This document shows positions 34,640 through 42,289 of a DNA stretch of 64,000 nucleotides, in pieces (positions within the stretch are counted from its first letter, which is position 1; each line of letters begins with the position of its first letter). Source of the DNA: JBGTBD01 sp041749475. Its GTDB lineage: Bacteria > Pseudomonadota > Alphaproteobacteria > Rickettsiales > UBA998. The notes under the pieces are model-generated. The model was not told the DNA's origin, did no database searches, and worked only from the letters and a program-made list of their open reading frames with translations. The stretch spans positions 1 through 64,000 of the forward strand of contig JBGTBD010000027.1 of assembly GCA_041749475.1 (NCBI GenBank), in the 5' to 3' direction. Made by a program: the position numbers and the translations under genes.

Positions 34640-36085
34640 CTATTGCTCGCGTAACGCGTTATTGACCGAGTCCGTAATCGGCGTCAGCAGATAGGAAAGA
34701 AACGTCCGGCGGCCTGTGATGATCTGCACTTCCGCTGGCATCCCCGGATAGAGCTTCACGTTATCCAGCTCATCCAGCTTATCCAGCTCATCACTATCGA
34801 TCTCGACCCGGGCGATGTAATATTGCTCGCCCGTATGCTCATTAGTAAAGCTATCTGCGGAGACGTTCACCACCGACCCGTCGATGGTCGGTACTTTCCG
34901 CGTCTTATACGCCGTCAACCGCACTCGCGCCAGAAGCCCGGTATGCACCACGTCGATATCCTGAAGCTGTACTTTGGTTTCGATGATGAGCTTATCATTC
35001 TGCGGCACGATATCCATGATCGCCGCGCCCGGAGCGATGACACCGCCGATCGTATGCACCTTAAGTCCGGTGACCACGCCCGAAATTGGAGAATGGATGG
35101 TGATACGCATCACCGCGTCCGCACTCGCGCGGATCTTCTCATCGAGATCGGCGTTCTGCGTCTGCATCTCTTTCAGTTCCTTGAGCACCTCGTTCTGGAA
35201 ATCACTCTGCAGGTTGATGATCTGGATTTCCGCTTCCGAAATCTGCTGCTGCGCCCGTGCCATATTGGCAAGATACTCACCGCGACGGCCTTGGATATTG
35301 GCGTATTCACGTTCCAGCGCAAGCAGACGCGGCTTGCTGGCGTTACCCTGCGCGAGCAGTTTCTTCACCGCCCCGATTTCTTCCTGCAACAAATCGAGCT
35401 GGTTCTTCGCCGATTTCTCCTGCGAGGTCATCCCGTCGATCTCTTTCTTCATCTGCTCAATCTTCTGTTTCAGCACCGCCGTACGCCCGTCCAGGCTTTC
35501 GCGGCGGGACTTGAAGAGGCGCGTCTGCGCGTCGATATTCTCGTCGATCAGCTTATCCGTATCCTGCTTCTCCAGCATATCCTTAGGGAAGGTAATGGTC
35601 TCATCCCCGTCCCGTTCGGCCTTCAGCCGTGCTTCCGCCGCGCGGGAGTTGATGCTCTGGGCCACGAAGATGTCCAGCCGTGCCTTGGTCGTCGTCGCGT
35701 CCAGCGCGACGAGCGGCTGATCCTTCTTCACCTTGTCGCCTTCTTTGACGTAGATTTTCTTAACGATACCGCCCTCCAGATGCTGGATGGTCTTGCGGTT
35801 GGAATCGAGCACCACATGCCCGGAGGAGACCGCCGCACTATAAAGCGGCGCGAATGCCGCCCAAGCGCCGAAGATGCCGAAGATCAATATGACAGACCAC
35901 ATGCCGGTGATGATCGCGCCGCGCGCGAAATGCTCGGGCAGCTTCTCTTTAGCATCCTGCGGCTGTGGCGTGGGAAAAAGCCGCGCATTCCACGCATCCA
36001 GCTTGAGCGTGGTACGCTCCAGAATCGCCTGAACCCGCTTCTTGAACGGGGATTGCTGCTTCAGCGGTGCGACGGGCTCCTGCAT
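34640..36085 (-). CDS. Type I secretion periplasmic adaptor (HlyD/PrtE/RsaE family)
   Basis: 481 residues. One N-terminal membrane anchor (about 55-78, GMWSVILIFGIFGAWAAFAP), a lipoyl-like strand pair (VKKIYVKEGDKVKKDQPLVAL), long coiled coils (about 150-330, rich in Lys, Glu and Gln), and the C-terminal beta domain (SPISGVVTGLKVHTIGGVI, VKLYPGMPAEVQIITG). It bridges the ABC transporter and an outer membrane TolC-type channel, which is not in this window. It starts 3 bp after the transporter gene. Confidence 0.94.
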   Translation of the reverse strand: MQEPVAPLKQQSPFKKRVQAILERTTLKLDAWNARLFPTPQPQDAKEKLPEHFARGAIITGMWSVILIFGIFGAWAAFAPLYSAAVSSGHVVLDSNRKTIQHLEGGIVKKIYVKEGDKVKKDQPLVALDATTTKARLDIFVAQSINSRAAEARLKAERDGDETITFPKDMLEKQDTDKLIDENIDAQTRLFKSRRESLDGRTAVLKQKIEQMKKEIDGMTSQEKSAKNQLDLLQEEIGAVKKLLAQGNASKPRLLALEREYANIQGRRGEYLANMARAQQQISEAEIQIINLQSDFQNEVLKELKEMQTQNADLDEKIRASADAVMRITIHSPISGVVTGLKVHTIGGVIAPGAAIMDIVPQNDKLIIETKVQLQDIDVVHTGLLARVRLTAYKTRKVPTIDGSVVNVSADSFTNEHTGEQYYIARVEIDSDELDKLDELDNVKLYPGMPAEVQIITGRRTFLSYLLTPITDSVNNALREQ

Positions 36086-36088
36086 GGC

Positions 36089-37807
36089 TTATGCTACCTT
36101 TTCGTTCGGGTTGGCGGACACATAGTATTTGAGGACTTCTTCACGGTTGCCGAAACGCTCGATCGTTCCCGATTTCAGGACGAGCAGCTTATCGACCGTA
36201 GAGACGATGCTCGGACGGTGCGCGACGAGGATCGCCGTCGTCCCCTCAGACTTCATGACCTTGAGCGCCGCGATGAGCGCACGCTCGCCTTCGCCGTCCA
36301 GATTGGAGTTCGGCTCATCGAGCAGGATGAATTTCGGGCGGCCATACATCGCCCGCGCCAGACCGATACGCTGGCGCTGGCCGGGGGAAAGGCTGGCATT
36401 TCCGATACCGCATTCGGTCTCGTACCCGTTAGGCAGGCGCAGGATCAGTTCATGCGCATAGGAACGCTGCGCCGCGTCGATGACACTTTCCATCGTGGCA
36501 TTGGTGTCCATCCGCGCGATGTTGTCCTTGATCGTCCCGTCGAACAGATCGACATGCTGCGGCAGGTAGCCGACATACGTCCCGAAATTCTCGCGCTTCC
36601 ATTTGAAGGTTTCCGCCCCGTCCAGACGCACCGCGCCATGGGTGGGGATGAGGAGGCCGATGATGAGTTTGGAGAGGGTGGATTTCCCCGCGCCGCTGGG
36701 TCCGATGATGCCGAGCGATTCCCCCGGCGGGACGACGAAATTGAGACCCTTGATGATAGGCGCGCCGTTCGGTGGGGTGTAGATGAGGTTCTCCACGGTG
36801 ACTTGACCGTAGGGCATCGGCAAGTCGAGCGTGCCGCGGTTAATTTTCTCGATCGTACCCAGCGTCTTGTTCAGACGGCGATACGCGTCACGCGAATTGA
36901 TCAGCGATTTCCAGATACTGATGGCCCCTTCGAATGGCTGCAGCGCGCGCCCGACGATCATCGACGCCGCGATCATGCCCCCGATGGTCATCTCCGCACG
37001 CAATACAAGATAGGCGCCAACGCCCGTCACCGCGATCTGCACGAAATACCGCAGGATGCGTGAGAAGGTCTGGATGGCAGTCGCGCGCTTGCCGCCGATC
37101 TGCTGCTGCTCCATCGACTGGTAATGATAATGCTCCCAGCTTGCCAGCACGTTCTTCATCATCCCCATCGCTTCCACGGCTTCCGCGTTGCGGCTGGCGA
37201 TGTCGGCCTGCTGTTGACTTTTCACCGAGAGTTCGCCCGCAGCAGTATAAGGCTTTTTGGTGACGAATTCGTTGAGGATGCCGAACCCGACCAGCGTCAC
37301 GAGACCGAGGATGCAGATGACGCCCATGACGGGGTTGATGAGATAGACGACGAGGATGAAGATCAGCGACCATGGCACGTCCATCAGCGTGGAAAGCGGC
37401 GGGCCGGCGATAAAGGATTTGATGGTCATCAGGTCGCGCTGGTTCTGTCCGGCGGCGGTCTGTACGCCGAGGGAGGAGCGCGTGATGGATTCAGAAAGCA
37501 GTAACGGCGCGAGTTCTACGTCCAGCCATTCGGCCACGCCGGAGAGCACGTGGGTGCGCACGGCGGTGAACATCCCGTAGAAACATATCCCCACCACCAC
37601 GATGAAGGTCAGCATCATCAGCGTTTCCATGCTGTGGCTGGCCATGACGCGGTCAAGCACCTGTAGGGAATAAATAGGGATGACGAGCGAGATGATATTG
37701 AGCGCGAAGCTGAACACCAGCGCATAGGCGGCGCTGCGCTTGACCTTCTTTAAAATGGGACGGAACATGTCCTCAGCGGAATGCGCAGGGGGCTTGGGGG
37801 AGGCCAT
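36089..37807 (-). CDS. Type I secretion ABC transporter/ATPase (PrtD/RsaD family)
   Basis: 572 residues. Six-helix membrane domain (about 30-310; ALVFSFALNIISLVIPIYSLQVLDRVM opens it) followed by the ATPase: Walker A GPSGAGKST, signature SLSPGQRQRIGLARAM, Walker B FILLDEPNSNLD and the H-loop AHR. There is no peptidase C39 domain, which fits exporters of proteins with an uncleaved C-terminal signal. It lies 200 bp downstream of the large RTX protein gene, separated by a terminator, and just upstream of the adaptor; this order equals rsaA-rsaD-rsaE in Caulobacter. Confidence 0.95.
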   Translation of the reverse strand: MASPKPPAHSAEDMFRPILKKVKRSAAYALVFSFALNIISLVIPIYSLQVLDRVMASHSMETLMMLTFIVVVGICFYGMFTAVRTHVLSGVAEWLDVELAPLLLSESITRSSLGVQTAAGQNQRDLMTIKSFIAGPPLSTLMDVPWSLIFILVVYLINPVMGVICILGLVTLVGFGILNEFVTKKPYTAAGELSVKSQQQADIASRNAEAVEAMGMMKNVLASWEHYHYQSMEQQQIGGKRATAIQTFSRILRYFVQIAVTGVGAYLVLRAEMTIGGMIAASMIVGRALQPFEGAISIWKSLINSRDAYRRLNKTLGTIEKINRGTLDLPMPYGQVTVENLIYTPPNGAPIIKGLNFVVPPGESLGIIGPSGAGKSTLSKLIIGLLIPTHGAVRLDGAETFKWKRENFGTYVGYLPQHVDLFDGTIKDNIARMDTNATMESVIDAAQRSYAHELILRLPNGYETECGIGNASLSPGQRQRIGLARAMYGRPKFILLDEPNSNLDGEGERALIAALKVMKSEGTTAILVAHRPSIVSTVDKLLVLKSGTIERFGNREEVLKYYVSANPNEKVA

Positions 37808-37950
37808 AAGGATTACAATCTACATGTTAGTATGCTGCATTGGTAGCAGGCGTCGCACCCTGCCGCAACAGCATCTAGGTGTCAATCCAAAACAATGCAA
37901 GGGCTGAGCGGAGTATTTAGAGAAAGAGCTTGGTGCAATGAGTTACCCAC

Positions 37951-37994
37951 AAAAGAAAAGGGCCGGAGATTTCTCTCCGGCCCCGTTTCTTTTC
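37951..37994 (-). terminator. Terminator after the large RTX protein gene
   Basis: GGGCCGGAG (37960-37968) pairs with CTCCGGCCC (37975-37983) over a 6 nt loop; on the minus strand a T-rich run (TTTTCTTTT) follows. It separates the RTX gene from its transporter genes, so the latter would need read-through or their own promoter. Confidence 0.88.
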
Positions 37995-38007
37995 GTATTG
38001 TCGCAGA

Positions 38008-40164
38008 CTATGCGAAGTCAACGAAGTTCGCAACGCTGAGAGTAGCGAGCGTGGTTGCGTTGACGTTGGACATCGTAGCGACGAACTCGAACGTGTCCAC
38101 TGCATCAATGTCCGTATCACCATCGTTGGTAATGCGAACGATTGCGCTATCCGTACCGTTGCTGAATGCAAGGTACAGGATATCCGCAGCGACGATGGCA
38201 TCGGTAGCGATACCAGCAACACCTGCAACGATGTCAGCAGCAAGGAAGCCAGTGAACGTGTTCGTTGCGAGGAAGAAGCCGGTGTTCGTGCCGAGGACGG
38301 TCGCGCCGACGCTTGCATCCGCTTCCTGATAGGAAGCACCGGTCCCACGGAGGGAGGTGTTTACCAGGTCGGTGAAGTCGAAGGTGTCAGACGTGGAGAA
38401 GTCCGTGATCGTCGCAACAGCGGCTTTCGCACCTACGGTTGCCGTAGCAGCGCGGAACTGATCGGCATCAGCGCCACCGGTGAGGCTATCAACGCCGCCA
38501 CCGAGGAGGAGAACGTCCGTACCAGCACCAGCATCCACAGTATCGTTACCGGTACCGGAGGTGATGTTGTCGTTACCGTCGCCGCCCGTGATGCTATCAT
38601 TGCCGTTACCGGTCGTGATGGTATCATTACCAGCGCCAGCGGAGATGGTTTTCGCACCGTTACCAGCTACGATGGTGTCGTTACCGTCACCACCGCTTAC
38701 GGAAGCGGACGTACCGGTTCCGATGGTCAGGTTGTCGTCGCCCGCGCCACCGTCAACGGAAGCAGTCGTACCGTTACCAGCTACGATGGTGTCGTTATCG
38801 TCACCACCAAGAAGGGTTACGTTGCCGTCGCCACCCGTGATGCTGTCAGCGCCAGCGTCACCGGAAATACGGTCGTCGCCGGAAGCACCTGCGCCACCCG
38901 TGATGGTATCAGCACCAGCGCCGCCGGTGATGACATCCACGCCGGAACCGCCCGTGATGCTGTCCGTGCCGTCGCCACCATCAACCGTGTTGTCACCGTT
39001 GCCCGTTGCGATCGTGTCGTTGCCTTCGTTACCGAAGAGATTGTCGTTGCTGTTACCAGCGGTGATGGCATCATCGCCCAGACCACCGTAGATCGTAGCA
39101 ACAACAGCACCACCGGAGGTGTTGATCGTGTCGTTACCAGCGTTCCCGAGGACGTAAGCGGAAACCGTACCAGCGGCAGCGGAAACCGTCAGGTTATCAG
39201 CGCTATCAGCGGTATCAGCCGTCGCACTGCCACCGAAGATGGAGATCGCAGCGTTGGTCGCTACGGCATCCAGCGTCACAACGTCACTACCGGAGTTACC
39301 GTATACAACGGTGGTCCCAGTCAGCGAAGCAGCAGGGCTGTCGGTGATTTGATCATTACCCAGACCACCATAGATGGTTTGGCTGGTGATGGAGTTGGTA
39401 TCGATCGTGTCGTTACCAGCGTTACCGATGATCACTTGGTTGGAACCCGTACCGCCGACGATGTTGTCAGCGCCATCGGTCGTATCGGACGCGGAGTTAC
39501 CACCAAAGATGGTCACAGCGCCAGCGAAGTTGGACAGATCGAGATCGTCGTTACCGTCGTTACCGTAAACGGTAGCCGTACCGCTCGTAGCAGCGTCAGC
39601 GTCAACGCTGTCGTTACCGAGACCACCGAAGATGGTCACGATACCGCCAACGGAACCGAAGGTCATTTGGTCAGCGCCTGCGTTACCGACGATGAGACCG
39701 GAACCGGTACCCGTCGTGATGGTGTCGCCACCGTCCGTCGTGTCAACAGCACCCGTGCCGCCGTATACAACGTAGTCTTTGGTGGAGGTCGAGATGTTGA
39801 TGACATCACCACCGCCGAGACCCATCGCGAAGTAGGACGTGCCTGCTACGATAGCAGCAGCAGTGTTAGCGGAGCTATCGGAAACCGTGGTGGATTGGTC
39901 ATCCCCGGCGAAGAATTCAGTGCCACCGGAAATGAGAATGTTTGCGGAATCAGCCGTGCCCGCATGTGCGGAACCGGAAGCGAGTTGGGACAGGGTCACG
40001 CCAGTCAGCGTCACCGTTTTGCCACCGAACGTGAAGGCAACGCCACCCGCAGCTTCAGCCACGGAAAGGTCGGTCGCTTTGGTCACGCCGGAGATTACGA
40101 GTACGTCAGCATCCACGTTGAACGTGATGCTTCCGGACACTGTACTAAAATCAAAAACAGCCAT
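38008..40164 (-). CDS. Large RTX surface protein, candidate S-layer protein
   Basis: 718 residues starting MAVFDFSTVSGSITFN. About 570 residues are RTX-like repeats (GGxGNDxI pattern, e.g. GNAGNDTI, GGDGNDTI), and the last about 140 (FRAATATVGAKAAVATITDF to LSVANFVDFA) form a typical C-terminal secretion part. There is no signal peptide, cysteine or tryptophan; only a handful of Lys and Arg; Asp is abundant. Codons favour GGT, AAC and GTT, unlike neighbouring genes, as expected of an abundant protein. The ribosome site AAAGGA and a strong terminator frame it. Composition and the exporter downstream suggest a calcium-dependent S-layer protein; a secreted adhesin is the alternative. Confidence 0.85.
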   Translation of the reverse strand: MAVFDFSTVSGSITFNVDADVLVISGVTKATDLSVAEAAGGVAFTFGGKTVTLTGVTLSQLASGSAHAGTADSANILISGGTEFFAGDDQSTTVSDSSANTAAAIVAGTSYFAMGLGGGDVINISTSTKDYVVYGGTGAVDTTDGGDTITTGTGSGLIVGNAGADQMTFGSVGGIVTIFGGLGNDSVDADAATSGTATVYGNDGNDDLDLSNFAGAVTIFGGNSASDTTDGADNIVGGTGSNQVIIGNAGNDTIDTNSITSQTIYGGLGNDQITDSPAASLTGTTVVYGNSGSDVVTLDAVATNAAISIFGGSATADTADSADNLTVSAAAGTVSAYVLGNAGNDTINTSGGAVVATIYGGLGDDAITAGNSNDNLFGNEGNDTIATGNGDNTVDGGDGTDSITGGSGVDVITGGAGADTITGGAGASGDDRISGDAGADSITGGDGNVTLLGGDDNDTIVAGNGTTASVDGGAGDDNLTIGTGTSASVSGGDGNDTIVAGNGAKTISAGAGNDTITTGNGNDSITGGDGNDNITSGTGNDTVDAGAGTDVLLLGGGVDSLTGGADADQFRAATATVGAKAAVATITDFSTSDTFDFTDLVNTSLRGTGASYQEADASVGATVLGTNTGFFLATNTFTGFLAADIVAGVAGIATDAIVAADILYLAFSNGTDSAIVRITNDGDTDIDAVDTFEFVATMSNVNATTLATLSVANFVDFA

Positions 40165-40465
40165 TGTAATTCCTTTCAAGAATTAAGTTACGAATCCAGG
40201 TTGCTCCATCTGGGCTGACGGTAATTTACCCATCGCGCCACAAATTGCAATCAAAAACTAACTGTGAGCGGACGGGTATCAATCTCTGGCCATCAGGCAT
40301 TGATGGTGATTATGACCAGCCCGGATTCACTGTGGCACAGGTGTAAGAATATTGTGCCTCGCTGTCAACTTATGCCGGGATGTCAAATTAGAGTCTTTAC
40401 TATTCGCACAACCGCTGTTGTAATCTAGTTACAGTCATCGCATCAAAGAATGCAACCGGCTGTTG
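40165..40465. other. Intergenic region upstream of the RTX surface protein gene
   Basis: About 300 bp with no credible gene between the RTX protein and the ABC-2 permease. Both neighbours are on the minus strand. It contains the promoter candidate at 40340-40368 and, if that is used, an untranslated leader of about 170 nt. Confidence 0.6.
40340..40368 (-). promoter_or_regulatory. Candidate promoter of the RTX surface protein gene
   Basis: On the minus strand TTGACA (40368-40363) is perfect; the hexamer 17 bp on is TACACC (40345-40340), a weak -10. Transcription would start near 40333. Confidence 0.35.
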
Positions 40466-41287
40466 TTACAGCACATCCGCGAAGGCACGGCGCGTACGCT
40501 GGAACCACCAGTAGCCGCCCCCCATCGCCATCAAACCCAGCGATGCGTAAAGCGCGAGTGGCAGGAATGCGGGGAGATGGCCGAAGATAAGCACCGCACG
40601 CGTATTTTCCACAATCACAGTGAGTGGATTAAGTTGCAGATAGGGGCGAAATGCTTCCGGTAATGCCTCGGCCGGGTAGAAGACGGGGCTGAGGAACAGC
40701 AGGACCGTGGGAATCAGCTGCATCAGATGGCCCAGATCCCTCAGAAAAACACCTAAGGATGCCAATATCCAGCTCAGGCCCAGCAACAGCAGCACCATCG
40801 GCAGTAAGACGATCGGCAGCCACAGGGCCGTAAGCGGCAGCGAGCCTTTCAGTATCAGAATGAACCCCAATAAGACGCTGGTCGTGGTGAGATAATGAAA
40901 TCCGGCAGAGGCCACCATCATAATCGGCAATATCTCCAAGGGAAAGACGACACGGGTGACGTAACTCGCATGGTTAAGGATAAGCTGCGGGGCACGGACG
41001 ATACATTCGGAGAAATAGAGATGGATACTCAGTCCGGTGAAAAGGATAAGCGCGAATTCGCTTGTGTTGACCGGAGCAACTGCCTCCCCCGTCTGCCAAC
41101 GCGCCTCGAACACCACGGAGAAGACGAAGGTATAAATCCCGAGCATTAATAGCGGCATCACGAACGACCATATTACGCCCAGCATCGACCCCTGATAGCG
41201 CTGGCGTACATCCCGCCGCACCAACTGCCCCAGCAGCGGCAGGTGAGAGTGAGGGGTGACGGTGCGGGACTGGGTATCAGATGACAT
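40466..41287 (-). CDS. ABC-2 type polysaccharide/polyol-phosphate export permease
   Basis: 273 residues, about six membrane segments. The N-terminus LVRRDVRQRYQGSMLGVIWSFVMPL is characteristic of Wzm/KpsM/TagG permeases that export O-antigen, capsule or teichoic acid. Further motifs: FPLEILP, LRDLGHLMQL and PVFYPAEALPE. The partner ATPase (Wzt/KpsT) is not adjacent and not in this window. Its first codons overlap the end of the DMT transporter gene. In the surface-protein setting it may export the glycan to which the layer attaches; inference. Confidence 0.88.
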   Translation of the reverse strand: MSSDTQSRTVTPHSHLPLLGQLVRRDVRQRYQGSMLGVIWSFVMPLLMLGIYTFVFSVVFEARWQTGEAVAPVNTSEFALILFTGLSIHLYFSECIVRAPQLILNHASYVTRVVFPLEILPIMMVASAGFHYLTTTSVLLGFILILKGSLPLTALWLPIVLLPMVLLLLGLSWILASLGVFLRDLGHLMQLIPTVLLFLSPVFYPAEALPEAFRPYLQLNPLTVIVENTRAVLIFGHLPAFLPLALYASLGLMAMGGGYWWFQRTRRAFADVL

Positions 41288-42167
41288 TGCGGTTCCTACC
41301 TTTCTGGGCCTCTCTCCAGGCGATGAAAACCGCGCTCGTAAAAATCACCAGCGCGCCGAGCAGGGTGGTATCGTCTATCATCTGCCCAAAGAAGATATAC
41401 GCAAAGATAGCCGTAAACACCAGCCGCATGAAATCGAACGGCATGAGCAGGACGACGGGGGCATGTCGGAAGGCGCTGGCCATCGCCAGCTGCGCAAGGG
41501 TAGAGGTAAGGGCGATGAAAAACAGCGTCACCACATCCGGCAGGCTCATCGGCTGCCAGTGCCACAGGCCGAGCGGCGCAGAGAGGAGCGACATGAAACA
41601 GGCCATGATGGTGACGATACGCCATGGCGGGTCCGTTGCGGAGAGGCTTTTTACCACCACCCCCGCCAGTGCCATCGCCGCCGAGGAGAACAGCACCAGA
41701 ACCGCATGATAGTCAAAGGACTCCGTATCCGGTCTGAGGATAATGATGACGCCTGCGAACCCGATAGCAAGCGCCAAGATACGCCGCACGCCGATGGATT
41801 CATTCAGCAGCAGTACGGCGAACAGGGTGGCGAAGAGCGGCGAGGTGAAGCTGAGCGCCGTCGCCTCGTTCACCGGTACTTCCGTGAGGGAGACGAACCA
41901 TGTCTCCATCGCCAGTATCCCGATGAAGGCCCGCCAGAAATGTCGGCTGATACGCTGCGTCCGCACATTGCGCCAGCCATGCGCCAGCACGATAGGAAAC
42001 ATAATGAGCACCCCGAACAGATTCCGCAGAAACACCATCTGTGACGGCGGGAGATGCCCGCTCATGCTACTGATAAGCACGTTCATCACCGCGAAGGACA
42101 GGCCGACGCATAGCATCAGGGAAATCCCCTTGAGCGGGGCGGGTTCGGGAGCGGGGGACACGGACAT
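41277..42167 (-). CDS. DMT-superfamily (EamA) transporter
   Basis: About 296 residues with ten membrane segments in two EamA repeats (GISLMLCVGLSFAVMNVLI and AVLVLFSSAAMALAGVVVKSL begin them). The pattern matches drug/metabolite or S-adenosylmethionine-type exporters; substrate unknown. ATG 42167 is preferred because it places the first membrane segment near the N-terminus; the frame extends to 42221. The stop overlaps the permease start by 11 bp. Confidence 0.85.
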   Translation of the reverse strand: MSVSPAPEPAPLKGISLMLCVGLSFAVMNVLISSMSGHLPPSQMVFLRNLFGVLIMFPIVLAHGWRNVRTQRISRHFWRAFIGILAMETWFVSLTEVPVNEATALSFTSPLFATLFAVLLLNESIGVRRILALAIGFAGVIIILRPDTESFDYHAVLVLFSSAAMALAGVVVKSLSATDPPWRIVTIMACFMSLLSAPLGLWHWQPMSLPDVVTLFFIALTSTLAQLAMASAFRHAPVVLLMPFDFMRLVFTAIFAYIFFGQMIDDTTLLGALVIFTSAVFIAWREAQKGRNRNVI

Positions 42168-42252
42168 GCAAAAAGGGAATCTATGGCCAATCCATCTGAA
42201 AACCAAGCAAATTACAGTCATTCACCAAGGTATTGAACGCTTCGCAGAATCA

Positions 42253-42283
42253 TTGTGATTTTTCTATCCATCTTGACTATAAT
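42253..42283 (+). promoter_or_regulatory. Candidate glnD promoter next to the start codon
   Basis: A perfect TATAAT (42278-42283) ends only 6 bp before ATG 42290; TTGTGA (42253-42258) lies 19 bp upstream as a weak -35. Transcription would begin at or beside the ATG. Confidence 0.4.
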
Positions 42284-42289
42284 GGCGCT

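Noticed and set aside
34823..37063. A 746-codon open frame on the plus strand across the secretion adaptor and ABC transporter genes
   Set aside because: It is antisense to two well-recognised proteins, its translation is rich in Arg, His and Asp without any motif, and it is explained by codon bias of the real genes.
39349..40218. An open frame opposite the large RTX gene
   Set aside because: Repetitive Thr/Gly/Asp codons of RTX repeats create open antisense frames; no recognisable protein.
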